A stretch of DNA of 64,000 nt from Deltaproteobacteria bacterium (GCA_020632695.1 JACKFB010000016.1:1-64000); one strand, 5' to 3'; shown: positions 8,974 to 17,850, counted from the first letter of the stretch. Program-made: numbers and translations. Notes: generated by a model not told the origin, from the letters alone.

Positions 8974-9926
8974 GCCTTCGCCGACCGACCGACCGCCTGC
9001 TCTACCTGGGTCGCCGGCCTCGCACGCCCCTCACCCCCGCCCTGAGCGGCGACGACTGGGCCCAGGCCAGCCCCGCCCGCATCGAGCGCGCCCTCGCCCG
9101 GGCCCGCGCCCTGCCGGCGGGCGGCTGGTACGCCGTCGACGCCAGCCGCCTCATCGACGGCAACCCGCGCGCCTACGCGGTCGCCGGCCAGCGGCTGGTG
9201 CTGTGGCGCGACCAGGGCACGCTGCGGGCCGCTCCCGAGGCCTGCCCCCACATGGGCGCCTCGCTGGTGGGCGCCCGCGTGTGCGACGGGGCGCTGGTCT
9301 GTCCGTGGCACGGCCTTCGCCTGGGCTCCGGCGGCCACGGCGCGTGGAGGCCGCTGCCCGCGCACGACGACGGCGTGCTGGCCTGGGTCCGCGTGGACGA
9401 CGGCGATCCGCCCACGGACGCCCCCATCCTGGCCCCGCGCCCCAGCGGTCCGTGCCTGGACGCGGTCATCCGCATGGAGGCCCGCTGCGAGCCGGCGGAC
9501 ATCCTGGCCAATCGCCTGGACCCCTGGCACGGCGCGCACTTCCACCCCTACGCCTTCGCCGATCTCACGGTGACCCGCGCCGACGACGAGGCGCTGGAGC
9601 TGCGCGTGGCCTACCGCATCGCCGGTCCGCTGGTGATGGAGGTCGACGCGCGCTTCCACTGCCCCGACCGGCGCACCATCGTGATGACCATCATCGACGG
9701 GGACGGCGCCGGCTCGGTGGTGGAGACCCACGCGACGCCGATGGGGCCGGGCCGCACGGCGGTGGTGGAGGCGACGATCGCGACCAGCGAGCGCCGCGGC
9801 TTCGGCGTCGCCGCGAGGCTGGGGCCGCTGTTGCGCGGGATGGTGGCGCGCCAGGCCGAGCGCCTGTGGGCGGACGACATCGCCTACGCCGAGCGGCGGG
9901 CCTGGCTGCGGTGGCGCGACTCGTAG
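8970..9926 (+). CDS. Rieske [2Fe-2S] protein of the carotenoid operon
   Basis: 318 residues from a GTG overlapping the crtU stop. A Rieske domain carries both cluster motifs: CPH (C92, H94) and CPWHG (C111, H114). Downstream lies DPWHGAHFH (D184, H187, H190, H192), which resembles the His/Asp set binding mononuclear iron in Rieske oxygenases. This suggests an oxygenase acting on the carotenoid, for example hydroxylation or oxidation of an end group. It may correspond to the Rieske/DUF5914-type proteins reported near actinobacterial carotenoid genes, but I could not check this. It is the last gene of the operon, converging on the glycosyltransferase with a 21-bp gap. Confidence 0.8.
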   Translation: MSLRRPTDRLLYLGRRPRTPLTPALSGDDWAQASPARIERALARARALPAGGWYAVDASRLIDGNPRAYAVAGQRLVLWRDQGTLRAAPEACPHMGASLVGARVCDGALVCPWHGLRLGSGGHGAWRPLPAHDDGVLAWVRVDDGDPPTDAPILAPRPSGPCLDAVIRMEARCEPADILANRLDPWHGAHFHPYAFADLTVTRADDEALELRVAYRIAGPLVMEVDARFHCPDRRTIVMTIIDGDGAGSVVETHATPMGPGRTAVVEATIATSERRGFGVAARLGPLLRGMVARQAERLWADDIAYAERRAWLRWRDS

Positions 9927-9947
9927 CGCTCGAGAAGCCGCGCCCCG

Positions 9948-11180
9948 TCAGCGCCGGGGCAGCGAGCGCCAGAGCCAGCGGGCGGACTCGGCGAGCCAGC
10001 GACGGGCCGACCAGGGGTCGATGGCGGGCGGCGGCGGCGTCCCCAACGAGGCGAGCCGGGACTGGAGCCAGGACTCGATGCGCTCGGCCCGGCGGTCCCA
10101 GGTCAGCTCCAGGCTCAGGGCGCGGGCGCTCTCGGCGAGGCGGGCGCGCCAGTCGCCGTCGTCCACGAGGCGGGCCAGGGTGGCGGCGATGGCGTCCAGG
10201 TCGCCCGCGGGGACCAGCGCGGCGTTGTCGTCGTGGCGCAGCAGCTCGGCGGTGTCGGGCGCTTCGGGCGCCAGGATGGCGCGGCCGGCGGCGAGGTAGA
10301 GGAAGAGCTTCATCGGCAGCACGGTGTTGCCCAGCTCCAGCGGGCGCAGGCTGGGCGGCAGCAGCAGGACGTCGGCGGCGTAGAGCCAGGGCGGCAGCGC
10401 GTCGAAGGTCTGCCAGGGGAAGACCGAGACGTTGCCCACCGAGCGGGCGGCCTGCTCGATGGGGCCGTCGCCCTCGGAGCCGACCAGGGCGAAGAGCACC
10501 TCGGGCAGGCGCCGGGCCAGCTCCAGCACCTCCTCGAGCCCCTTGCGGGCGTTGACGCGGCCGGCGTAGAGCACCACGGGGCGGCCCGGGGGCAGCCCCA
10601 CCTGGGCGCGGGCCTCCTCGGTGGAGAGCGCCGGGAGCATGAGCTGCGGATCGTAGCCGTTGTGGGCCACCAGCAGGCGCTGGTCGGGGATGCCCAGGCG
10701 GCGGTAGCTGGCGGCGGCGTGCTCCGAGTGCAGGACGGTGCCGAGGAAGCGCGGGTGGCGCATCGCGCGGCGCAGCAGGGGCTGCAGCGGCGGGAACTGG
10801 TCGCCCCAGGGGCGGTAGTGCTCGAAGGCGGTGGGGAGGCCGGCGCTCAGCCCGGCGTGCAGCATGGGGAGGTTGCGGGTGTAGACCAGGTCCGGGGCCA
10901 GCGCGCGGGCGCGCGCCACGGCGCGGCGGGCGTGGGCGACCTGCTGCAGAGGGCGGGTGGGCGCGGTGGAGCCCGGGTAGGCGAGGACCTCGAAGGGGCC
11001 GTCGACGCGGTAGTAGTCGCGCAGCGAGCGGGCGGTCGGCTCGGCGGCGTTCGGGGCCTGGGGCAGCAGCAGCGTCACCTGGACGCCGCGGCGCGACAGG
11101 GCGTCGACCGAGCGCACGAGCTGCTCGCCGTCCGTCTGGCGCGAGGGGAGCACGTTGTCGAAGGCGTACACGAGGCGCAT
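9948..11180 (-). CDS. GT4-like glycosyltransferase
   Basis: 410 residues; the ATG directly abuts the stop of the RND gene, so the two are probably co-transcribed. GT-B fold glycosyltransferase: an N-terminal acceptor-side domain (DGEQLVRSVDALSRRGVQV), then the nucleotide-sugar half beginning VVLYAGRVNARKGL and ending with the LPMKLFLYLAAGRAILA block. It should transfer a sugar from a nucleotide donor at the cytoplasmic face. The acceptor is unknown. Pairing with an MMPL/RND protein suggests glycosylation of an envelope lipid. Carotenoid glycosylation is possible given the neighbouring operon, but that operon is on the other strand. Confidence 0.85.
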   Translation of the reverse strand: MRLVYAFDNVLPSRQTDGEQLVRSVDALSRRGVQVTLLLPQAPNAAEPTARSLRDYYRVDGPFEVLAYPGSTAPTRPLQQVAHARRAVARARALAPDLVYTRNLPMLHAGLSAGLPTAFEHYRPWGDQFPPLQPLLRRAMRHPRFLGTVLHSEHAAASYRRLGIPDQRLLVAHNGYDPQLMLPALSTEEARAQVGLPPGRPVVLYAGRVNARKGLEEVLELARRLPEVLFALVGSEGDGPIEQAARSVGNVSVFPWQTFDALPPWLYAADVLLLPPSLRPLELGNTVLPMKLFLYLAAGRAILAPEAPDTAELLRHDDNAALVPAGDLDAIAATLARLVDDGDWRARLAESARALSLELTWDRRAERIESWLQSRLASLGTPPPPAIDPWSARRWLAESARWLWRSLPRR

Positions 11181-14000
11181 TCAGGGCTCCTCGGGGTCAC
11201 CGGCCTCGGCGTGGGAGAGCCGGGCGGCGATGCCGTCACGCAGCACCAGCAGCGCGGGGAGCATGGCCACCGCGCCGATGAAGCAGAGCACCAGCCCCAG
11301 CACGGAGATCCACCCGAGGGAGAGCAGGCCGCGGTGGTTGGCGAAGAGGATGCCGCCGAAACCGAACACGGTGGTCAGGGTGGTCATGAAGACGGCGCCG
11401 CCCGTCTCCCGCAGGACGCGGCGCAGGCGGCCGGGGCCTTCGGACTCGTAGCGGTGGTAGATGTGGATGGCGTAGTCCTGGCCCATGCCGAGCAGGAGCG
11501 GGACGGCGATGATGTTGAAGAAGTTGGCCTTCCAGCCGAGCAGGATCATCAGCCCGAGCAGCCACAGCACCGAGAGCATCACCGTGACGACCACGGCCAG
11601 GAAGCCCGAGACGCTCTGGAACATGACGATGGCGGTGAGCATGACGACGCCGACGGCCAGCGCGACGACCAGCGGCCCGTCGGCCTTCACCGTGTCCATG
11701 ACCTCGGGCATGACGTAGACGTTGCCGCTGGTCGGGACCACCCCGGCGGAGGTGGGAAGGTCGAAGAAGCCGACCTGGACCTCCTTGGCGACGGCGTAGT
11801 CGGCCTTGGAGCCGTGGTTGCGGAAGAGCACGAAGCGGTCGACGTGCCCCTGCTCGTCGCGGAACTGCTGGGTGATCCACTGGGGCAGGTCCTCGACGCC
11901 GACCGGCTCGTCGACCTCGAGGTAGTGGAAGGTCTCGTCGAGGCGATCCTGGGTCTCCTTCGAGAGCGCGCCGCGCTTGCGCTCGATGCGGGAGCGGATG
12001 TCCCGGATGACGAGGAGCTTGTCCTGCTGGCGGTCGGGCACGAAGCTGAAGATCGAGAAGACCTGGGCCAGCGAGCGCTGCATCAGGCGGATCCGATCGG
12101 CTGACAGCGGGCTCAGCCGCTCGAGGGTCTCGTGGCTCAGGCCGCCGACGCCGGCGGCCGACCGCCCCAGCGCCTCGAAGCGGGCCTCGGGCGCGATCCC
12201 GCCGCCGGCGTCGCTGTCGATGACGTCCTGCCGCTCGGCCCCGGCTGCTGCGCCCGCCTCGCCGCCATCGGCCGCCTGCTCGGCCCGCGCCGCCACCTCG
12301 GAGGGCAGCAGGTAGGGCACCCCGGCCTCCGCCGCCGCGCGGATGGCCTCGATCTGCGCTGCCTGCTCCTCGGTCATCGCGGCCAGGTCGGCCAGCAGGC
12401 GGTGGGTCGCCTCGGTCTGCTCGCGGTTCTCGGTGAGGGCGACCACCGGCGAGAGCGTGGTCTCCTTGCCCACCGCGTCCTTCCACGCGGCGGCCTCGTT
12501 GTCGGCGTCCTGGTCGCCGGGCGCCTTCTCCGGCCCCAGCTTGCTGAAGTCGTATTCGAACTCCACGCGGTCCAGGTGCAGCGCCGCGTAGCCGGCGGTC
12601 CCGAGGCCCACGACGGCGACCACGGCGGCGACGGCCATGGTCCTGGCCGGGTATCGGAACCTGCGCACCCGCGGCGGCGGGGTGGCGGCCGCGCGCGCCT
12701 GGTCGCGGCGCAGCGGCTTCCACGGGCGCCAGCGCTCGACCACGGTGGTGACGGCCGGCAACACGACGATGACCCCGACCAGCGCCAGCAGGACGCCGAC
12801 GGCTGCCAGCTCGCCGAACTGGGCGAAGCCCTGGAACTCCGCCACCATCAGGCAGAGGTAGACGCCGATGGTGCTGAAGGCGCCCGCCGAGGTGGAGGCG
12901 CCGGTGGTCCCGAGGGCGATGCGCATGGCCTCGGGGCGCTCGAAGCCGCGGCGCCGCTCGTTCTCGTAGCGGCCCAGGATGTGGATGCCGAAGTCGATGC
13001 CCATGCCGAGCAGCACGGCGAAGATGAAGGCGCTGACGAGGTTGAGGAAGCCGTAGCGCAACGCGGCGTAGGCCAGCGCCGCGACCACGGAGGTGACCAG
13101 CGGGATCATCACCAGGGGCACGGCGCGCAGGCGGCCGAAGTAGAACCACAGGCAGAGCACGAGCAGGACCGCGGCCGCGGCGCCACCGCGGGCAGCGTCG
13201 CCGGCGATGGTGGAGATGTTCCCGAGGCGGTTCGGGTAGGCGCCCTCGAGGCGCACGCTCATCTCGGGGTGGAAGCTGGCCGGCCCGGCCGCCGCGATGT
13301 CCGCCTCGACGCCCGCGACCAGCTTGCGCGCGAAGGAGACGTCGGTGGTGCCGATGGTCGGTCGCGCGGTGACGACGACCACGCGCCCCTCCTCGGCCTC
13401 GAAATACTCCGGCATCCGCTCGTCGATGCCGTAGCGTTCGCGCAGCTGATCCTCGCCCATGTCCAGTGGATCGTCGGTCTCGGCTGCCTTGCCGGTGGCC
13501 GCACCCTCTGGCGCCTCGTCCTCGTCGTCGTCGAAGCCGAGGCTCAGCTCGTTGCGCACCTCCTCCTGGATGCGCTGCTTGACCCGTTGGCGCAGGTCCA
13601 GCAGGTCGGGGAGCCCCAGGTAGAGCAGGAGGTTGTCCTCGAAGAAGGTGCGGTCGCGCCGGAACACCACGAAGCGGATGTCGTCGCGCGCCTCCAGCCG
13701 CTCTGCGATGGCGGCGCCGAAGGCCAGGTTGGCCTCCCGCGAGGGGCTCTCCACGACGACCACCAGGTCGCTCTGGTTGCCCATCCGCGCCTTGAGGGCC
13801 TCGAGCCGCGCGATGGACTCCGCGTCGGGCGGCAGCAGCACCTTCAGGTCGTCGTCGACCCGCAGCCCGGTGGCCAGCCACACCGAGCCGACGAGGAAGG
13901 CGAGACTCACCGCCACGATGGCCCACGGCCGGCGTTCCACGAGGCGCACGACCCAGGTCGCCAGCTTCCCGAACAGCGTGTCCTCTCCCTCCACCCTCAC
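11181..14000 (-). CDS. MMPL/RND-family membrane transporter
   Basis: 939 residues from a GTG (VRVEGEDTLFGK). Duplicated RND architecture: TM1 near residues 28-48, a large periplasmic domain, a bundle of about five helices (around 270-420), TM7, a second periplasmic domain (with an Ala/Gly/Glu-rich stretch), and a C-terminal helix bundle (around 770-920). The helix bundles are of the sterol-sensing/patched kind (GMGIDFGIHILGRYE, GMGQDYAIHIYHRYE). Members such as HpnN and MmpL move lipids to the outer membrane. No tripartite partner is adjacent, which fits a lipid transporter. It is the first gene of an operon with the glycosyltransferase. Confidence 0.9.
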   Translation of the reverse strand: MRVEGEDTLFGKLATWVVRLVERRPWAIVAVSLAFLVGSVWLATGLRVDDDLKVLLPPDAESIARLEALKARMGNQSDLVVVVESPSREANLAFGAAIAERLEARDDIRFVVFRRDRTFFEDNLLLYLGLPDLLDLRQRVKQRIQEEVRNELSLGFDDDEDEAPEGAATGKAAETDDPLDMGEDQLRERYGIDERMPEYFEAEEGRVVVVTARPTIGTTDVSFARKLVAGVEADIAAAGPASFHPEMSVRLEGAYPNRLGNISTIAGDAARGGAAAAVLLVLCLWFYFGRLRAVPLVMIPLVTSVVAALAYAALRYGFLNLVSAFIFAVLLGMGIDFGIHILGRYENERRRGFERPEAMRIALGTTGASTSAGAFSTIGVYLCLMVAEFQGFAQFGELAAVGVLLALVGVIVVLPAVTTVVERWRPWKPLRRDQARAAATPPPRVRRFRYPARTMAVAAVVAVVGLGTAGYAALHLDRVEFEYDFSKLGPEKAPGDQDADNEAAAWKDAVGKETTLSPVVALTENREQTEATHRLLADLAAMTEEQAAQIEAIRAAAEAGVPYLLPSEVAARAEQAADGGEAGAAAGAERQDVIDSDAGGGIAPEARFEALGRSAAGVGGLSHETLERLSPLSADRIRLMQRSLAQVFSIFSFVPDRQQDKLLVIRDIRSRIERKRGALSKETQDRLDETFHYLEVDEPVGVEDLPQWITQQFRDEQGHVDRFVLFRNHGSKADYAVAKEVQVGFFDLPTSAGVVPTSGNVYVMPEVMDTVKADGPLVVALAVGVVMLTAIVMFQSVSGFLAVVVTVMLSVLWLLGLMILLGWKANFFNIIAVPLLLGMGQDYAIHIYHRYESEGPGRLRRVLRETGGAVFMTTLTTVFGFGGILFANHRGLLSLGWISVLGLVLCFIGAVAMLPALLVLRDGIAARLSHAEAGDPEEP

Positions 14001-14226
14001 CCCACCGCGTCAGCGGCGCGATGCTGGCGCATCCGCCAACCAACCGCAATTCCGATCGAGGCACCGCCAGGGTCGGCTACGCACGCCGTGGCCGGCGTCG
14101 TTCGCTCGGGTCGCTTGTGCGGCGGGCCTGGAGCCCGCCTCCGCGCGCCCTCGCTCACTCCTTGGCCACGGCGCGCTCGCTCGACCCTGGCGGCGCCTCG
14201 AACCGGGCGCATTGGGGGCGGCGGGT

Positions 14227-14280
14227 CGAGATGGTGGGGCGGGTTGGGGGGGCGAGATGGTGGGGGCGGGTTGGGGTTGG
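14227..14280 (+). repeat. Two tandem G-rich repeats, G-quadruplex potential
   Basis: CGAGATGGTGGGG begins copies at 14227 and 14253 (period 26 bp). Each contains three runs of 3-7 G, so together they offer at least six G-tracts on the + strand. They end about 10 bp before the -35 box at 14291, an activator or roadblock position. Confidence 0.7.
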
Positions 14281-14290
14281 CGACGCATCC

Positions 14291-14319
14291 TTGACACTGT
14301 GGGGGGGGATGCCTATTGA
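14291..14319 (+). promoter_or_regulatory. Sigma70-type promoter of first radical SAM gene
   Basis: TTGACA (14291-14296), a 17-bp spacer that includes a run of eight G, and TATTGA (14314-14319). Transcription would begin near 14326, leaving a leader of about 28 nt with a GAGG ribosome site before ATG 14354. This argues against the alternative upstream ATG at 14309. Confidence 0.6.
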
Positions 14320-14353
14320 ACCGCTCCTCTGTACCCGAGCTGCTGAGGTCCGA

Positions 14354-15376
14354 ATGAAGACGTGGCAGGACGCGCAACGCCTCCTCGACGACAAGCCCTG
14401 GTCGGCGCACCTCTACGTGACCGATCAGTGCAACCTCGATTGCCACTACTGCAACGAGTACGACAACTCGAAGCCGCACCCGGACACCGAGGATCTCAAG
14501 CGGTACATGCGGAAGATCCGCGAGTTGGGCGTCATCCACCTGGGCTTCCAGGGCGGTGAGCCGCTGCTGCACCCGGACATCTGCGAGCTGGTGCGCTACG
14601 CCCGCTCGCTGGGCTTCATCCGCGTCAGCATGTCCACCAACGCCTTCAAGCTGACCGAGGAGCTGCTGCGCGGGCTCGAGAAGGCCGGCCTGACCTCGAT
14701 GCAGTTCTCGGTCGACCGGATGACGCCGATCAAGTCGACGCGCAAGTCGCTGAAGACCGTGCTGCACAAGGTGCCGTGGTTCGACCACTCGCCCATCCGC
14801 CTCAACGTGGCGGGCGTGCTGTTCAAGGACAGCGTCGGCGAGACCGACGAGGTCATCGCGGCGTGTCTGGAGCGCGACATCGACGTGGCGGCGCGCGTCA
14901 TCCACGACGACCTGATCAACGACCGGCAGCTCCGCGACCCCGAGGCCATCCAGGACCTGCTGGGCGCGCTGGACCGTCAGTCCACCAACAAGGCGCGCGG
15001 CGACAAGATCCACACGAGCTGGAACCTGCTCGACTACCAGAAGAAGATGCTGCGCGGCGAGGACTCGGAGTGGTCCTGCGTGGCCGGCTACAAGTACTTC
15101 TTCGTCTCGGCGGAGGGGAAGTTCTGGCTGTGCAGCCAGGTGCGCACCGACGTCGACATCATGGACGTCACGCCCGAGCTGCTGAAGAGCTACGACACGC
15201 CGAAGGACTGCCAGACCGGCTGCGGCGTGTACTGCATCGCCGACATGTCGCTGGCGGTGAGCCACCCCGGGCGCTACCTGGCGCGCGAGATCAGCGGCAT
15301 CGCCACCTCGAAGCTGAGCCTGGCCCGGCGCCGCGGTGTGGCGCGCGCCAAGCGGGCGATGGGTCAGCCCGCCTGA
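14354..15376 (+). CDS. Radical SAM protein with SPASM-like C-terminus (paralogue A)
   Basis: 340 residues. The radical SAM cluster motif CNLDCHYC (C26, C30, C33) is followed by NEYD, then FQGGEPLLHP. The C-terminal third has further cysteines (SCVAGYKY, WLCSQV, DCQTGCGVYC), probably one or more auxiliary Fe-S clusters. It is homologous along its length to the gene at 24727. The substrate is unknown. The general layout resembles HpnH-like enzymes of about 340 residues, but NEYD and the Cys pattern differ and no hopanoid gene is near. Start chosen from GAGG at 14345-14348 and the promoter; ATG 14309 would add 15 residues. Its 3' end overlaps the convergent methyltransferase by 13 bp. Confidence 0.85.
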   Translation: MKTWQDAQRLLDDKPWSAHLYVTDQCNLDCHYCNEYDNSKPHPDTEDLKRYMRKIRELGVIHLGFQGGEPLLHPDICELVRYARSLGFIRVSMSTNAFKLTEELLRGLEKAGLTSMQFSVDRMTPIKSTRKSLKTVLHKVPWFDHSPIRLNVAGVLFKDSVGETDEVIAACLERDIDVAARVIHDDLINDRQLRDPEAIQDLLGALDRQSTNKARGDKIHTSWNLLDYQKKMLRGEDSEWSCVAGYKYFFVSAEGKFWLCSQVRTDVDIMDVTPELLKSYDTPKDCQTGCGVYCIADMSLAVSHPGRYLAREISGIATSKLSLARRRGVARAKRAMGQPA

Positions 15377-16191
15377 GCGGCGGCCGGCGCGCGCCAGCGC
15401 AGCACCGAGATCCCCTTCTGCGTCGGGATGAAGCGATGCTCGAGGCCGGGGAACTCGGACTGCCAGCGGGCGACCAGCGCGCGCTCGTCGGGGCGCGCGG
15501 CGTCGTCGAGCACGATGATCGCCCCGTCATTCAGGCGGCTGGCGAGCAATGGCAGCGCCGGATAGCGGGACAGGCGCTGCAGGCGACCGGGCGGCCCGTC
15601 GATGGAGAGCATGTCGATGCGCAGCTCCGCCGGAAGCTTGCTGATGTCGTACCACTTCCAGGTGCCGCCCCCCAGCGTGTACTGGGTGAGCGGCGCGTGC
15701 TGCACGGTGCACCACGCGTCCAGCGCGTGCCGGCCCACGCTGCGCTGGGTGTGGGCCGCGTATTCGGCGTCGTGGTCCAGGCTCACGACCCGGCCGGCGC
15801 CCAGCTTCTCCAGGCAGTAGCCGGTCACCAGCGTCGACGCCCCGCTGCCCGCCTCGACGACCACCTCGGGGCGCCGGGCCAGCGCCTCCTCGATGATCTG
15901 GACCGCCAGCTCCGGCGTGGCGGCCCAGCCGGTGAGCGGCGGCAGCGGGCTGCGCAGCGGCAACAGCGCGTGCAGATGCAGCAGCGCCCGGTTCTGGGCG
16001 CGCTCGCGCTCGAAGCTGCGCTGGATGCTGATGTGACTGAGGATCTGCAGCGTGACGATGAGCGCGGTCGCCCCGAGGACCACCAGCGCGGTCATCGGTC
16101 GCCCGAAGGCCAGACCGCTGCCGACCGCCAGCGCCACCAGGACCGCCAGCACGATCCGCAGGATCCGCATCTCGTCGTGTCTCGCGTACAT
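15364..16191 (-). CDS. Membrane-anchored class I SAM methyltransferase
   Basis: 275 residues. Two N-terminal hydrophobic segments (about 9-29 and 31-50) anchor the catalytic domain. The SAM motif is VVEAGSGASTLV, with DMLSIDGPPG and AIIVLDDAARPDE further on, as in the Methyltransf_24/CmcI-like group, which often methylates sugars or other small hydroxyl acceptors in surface-polymer clusters. ATG at 16191 is preceded by GGAGG at proper spacing; an internal ATG at 16170 has no such site. It converges on and overlaps the radical SAM gene and is divergent from the flippase. Acceptor unknown. Confidence 0.75.
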   Translation of the reverse strand: MYARHDEMRILRIVLAVLVALAVGSGLAFGRPMTALVVLGATALIVTLQILSHISIQRSFERERAQNRALLHLHALLPLRSPLPPLTGWAATPELAVQIIEEALARRPEVVVEAGSGASTLVTGYCLEKLGAGRVVSLDHDAEYAAHTQRSVGRHALDAWCTVQHAPLTQYTLGGGTWKWYDISKLPAELRIDMLSIDGPPGRLQRLSRYPALPLLASRLNDGAIIVLDDAARPDERALVARWQSEFPGLEHRFIPTQKGISVLRWRAPAAAQAG

Positions 16192-16375
16192 CGTGCCTCC
16201 GGCGGGTCGAGGCCCGGCGGTGGGCGAGCCTCGCGACCGCGCGCGATGGTCGGGGCCCTCGCCGCCGCGGTCAAGCCTCACCTTGTGTTCCCCCCATCGG
16301 CGGGCTACTAGCCAGGGTCTGCCAGGAGATCTACCGACTTCGCGCCGCGCCCGACGCGGGCCGGAGCACGCCACC

Positions 16376-16417
16376 ATGAAGGCCGACCACAACTCGCGCG
16401 CCCAGGCGCTCCCATGA
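16376..16417 (+). CDS. Possible 13-residue leader peptide before flippase
   Basis: ATG at 16376 opens a 13-codon frame (MKADHNSRAQALP) whose TGA overlaps the flippase ATG in an ATGA arrangement. The flippase itself has no clear ribosome-binding site, so coupling to this small frame could supply initiation. It may be chance. Confidence 0.25.
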   Translation: MKADHNSRAQALP

Positions 16418-17850
16418 GCGAAGCCCCCTTCGCCAGGCGCGTCGCGCGCTCCTTCCTGGTCGCAGGCGCGGGCAACCTCTTCGCGAAGGGCCTGCAAGCC
16501 GTCGGGCTCTTCATCGTCCTGGACGTCATCACGCCAGCGCAGCTCGGCACCGCCAGTCTGGTCATCGCCATCTTCGGCATGCTGCAGGCCGTCACCGAGC
16601 TGGGCCTGGGCGTCGCGCTGGTCCAGGCCAAGGACCCCACACGCGACCAGATGGACACGCTGTTCTGGCTGGGCTTCGCCCTCAGCGGCGCCATCTACCT
16701 CGCCGTGTTCCTGGCCGCGCCCCTGGTCGCCAGCTTCTACGACCAGCCCATCCTGACGCCGCTCTTGCGCGTGCAGGGGCTGGCCATCGTCCTGTCCTCG
16801 CTCTTCCTCATCCCGCGCAACCTGCTGGTGCGCGACCTGGCCTTCGGCCGAATCGCCCTCATCGACAACGTCGCGCTCACCGCCGCCTCCGCCGCGATGG
16901 TCGCCTTCGCCTTCGCCGGCCTCGGCCCCTGGGCCATCATCGCTGGCGACGCCGGCCAGCGCGTCGGCCAGCTCCTGCTCACCCAGGTCGCCCGCCCCTG
17001 GTGGCCCCGCCTGCGTGCCTTCCCTGACGCCGTCCGCGGCATGGTGCGCTTCGGCCTCTACGCCACCGGCTCGCGCCTGCTCTACAACCTCTACACCAAC
17101 GCCGACTACCTGGTCGTCGGCCGCATCTTCGGCGCCGACGCCGTCGGCATCTACACCATCGCCTACCGCGTGGTCGCCGACCCCATCAACGCGGTCGCCT
17201 CCATCATCAACCAGGTCGCCTACCCCGCCTTCGCGCGCCTGCAGGACGACACGGCCCGGATGCGCCGCTACTACTTCACCATCGTCCGGGCCAACCTGGC
17301 CTTCATCGGCCCGCTGGTCCTGGTCATCTGCGTCTTCATCGACGACGGCTTCGTGCTGGTCGGCTACGACCAGTGGCTGCCCGCGGTGCCGCTGGTGCGC
17401 ATCCTCGGCGTCTTCGGCCTCGTCCGCGCGGTGAGCGCCCTGACCGGCCAGCTCCTCAACGCCGTCGGCAAGGCGCGCCTCAACTTCGTGTACTCCGGGC
17501 TGAACGCGCTGATCCTGCCCGCGGGCTTCGTCGTGGGCAGCGCCTTCGGCCTGGAGGGCGTGGCCTGGGTCTGGGGCATCTGCTACCCCGTCCTGGTGCT
17601 CTTCCAGTTCGGCTACGCCGCCCGCGCGCTCGGCGTCTCGCTCCTGCGCTACACGCTCGGCACCTTCGCCGGCTACCCGGCGCCGCTGGCCGCGGGCGTC
17701 GTCATCCTGGCCACGCGCTACGTCCTCGAGACCACGCTCTCCCTGCCGCCGGGCTGGGTCGCCGGCATCGGCGTCCCCGTGGGGCTCCTCGCCGGCGCGG
17801 CCGTCGCGCTCTACACCGAGCGCGCGTCGCTGGCGCTCATCCGTTCTTGA
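16414..17850 (+). CDS. MOP-family oligosaccharide/lipid flippase
   Basis: 478 residues, almost entirely hydrophobic, about 12-14 predicted helices. It starts ARSFLVAGAGNLFAKGLQAVGLF and carries the YATGSRLLYNLYTNADYLVVGRIFG segment typical of Wzx/polysaccharide-export proteins. Such proteins flip undecaprenyl- or lipid-linked saccharides across the inner membrane. No polymerase (Wzy) or chain-length regulator is next to it, so the cargo may be a lipid-linked small head group rather than a capsule repeat. It is followed by a CDP-alcohol phosphotransferase in the same direction. Confidence 0.9.
   Translation: MSEAPFARRVARSFLVAGAGNLFAKGLQAVGLFIVLDVITPAQLGTASLVIAIFGMLQAVTELGLGVALVQAKDPTRDQMDTLFWLGFALSGAIYLAVFLAAPLVASFYDQPILTPLLRVQGLAIVLSSLFLIPRNLLVRDLAFGRIALIDNVALTAASAAMVAFAFAGLGPWAIIAGDAGQRVGQLLLTQVARPWWPRLRAFPDAVRGMVRFGLYATGSRLLYNLYTNADYLVVGRIFGADAVGIYTIAYRVVADPINAVASIINQVAYPAFARLQDDTARMRRYYFTIVRANLAFIGPLVLVICVFIDDGFVLVGYDQWLPAVPLVRILGVFGLVRAVSALTGQLLNAVGKARLNFVYSGLNALILPAGFVVGSAFGLEGVAWVWGICYPVLVLFQFGYAARALGVSLLRYTLGTFAGYPAPLAAGVVILATRYVLETTLSLPPGWVAGIGVPVGLLAGAAVALYTERASLALIRS

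Larger units (their letters stand above)
14001..14353. other. Divergent promoter region, RND / radical SAM
   Basis: 353 bp without a gene. It contains two near-identical G-rich 26-bp repeats (14227-14280) and a sigma70-like promoter for the right-hand gene (14291-14319). No clear promoter was recognised for the leftward RND gene. Confidence 0.7.

Noticed and set aside
11236..14064. 942-codon minus frame in the RND gene region
   Set aside because: Shifted-frame shadow of the MMPL/RND protein: no hydrophobic helices and Arg/Pro-rich throughout.
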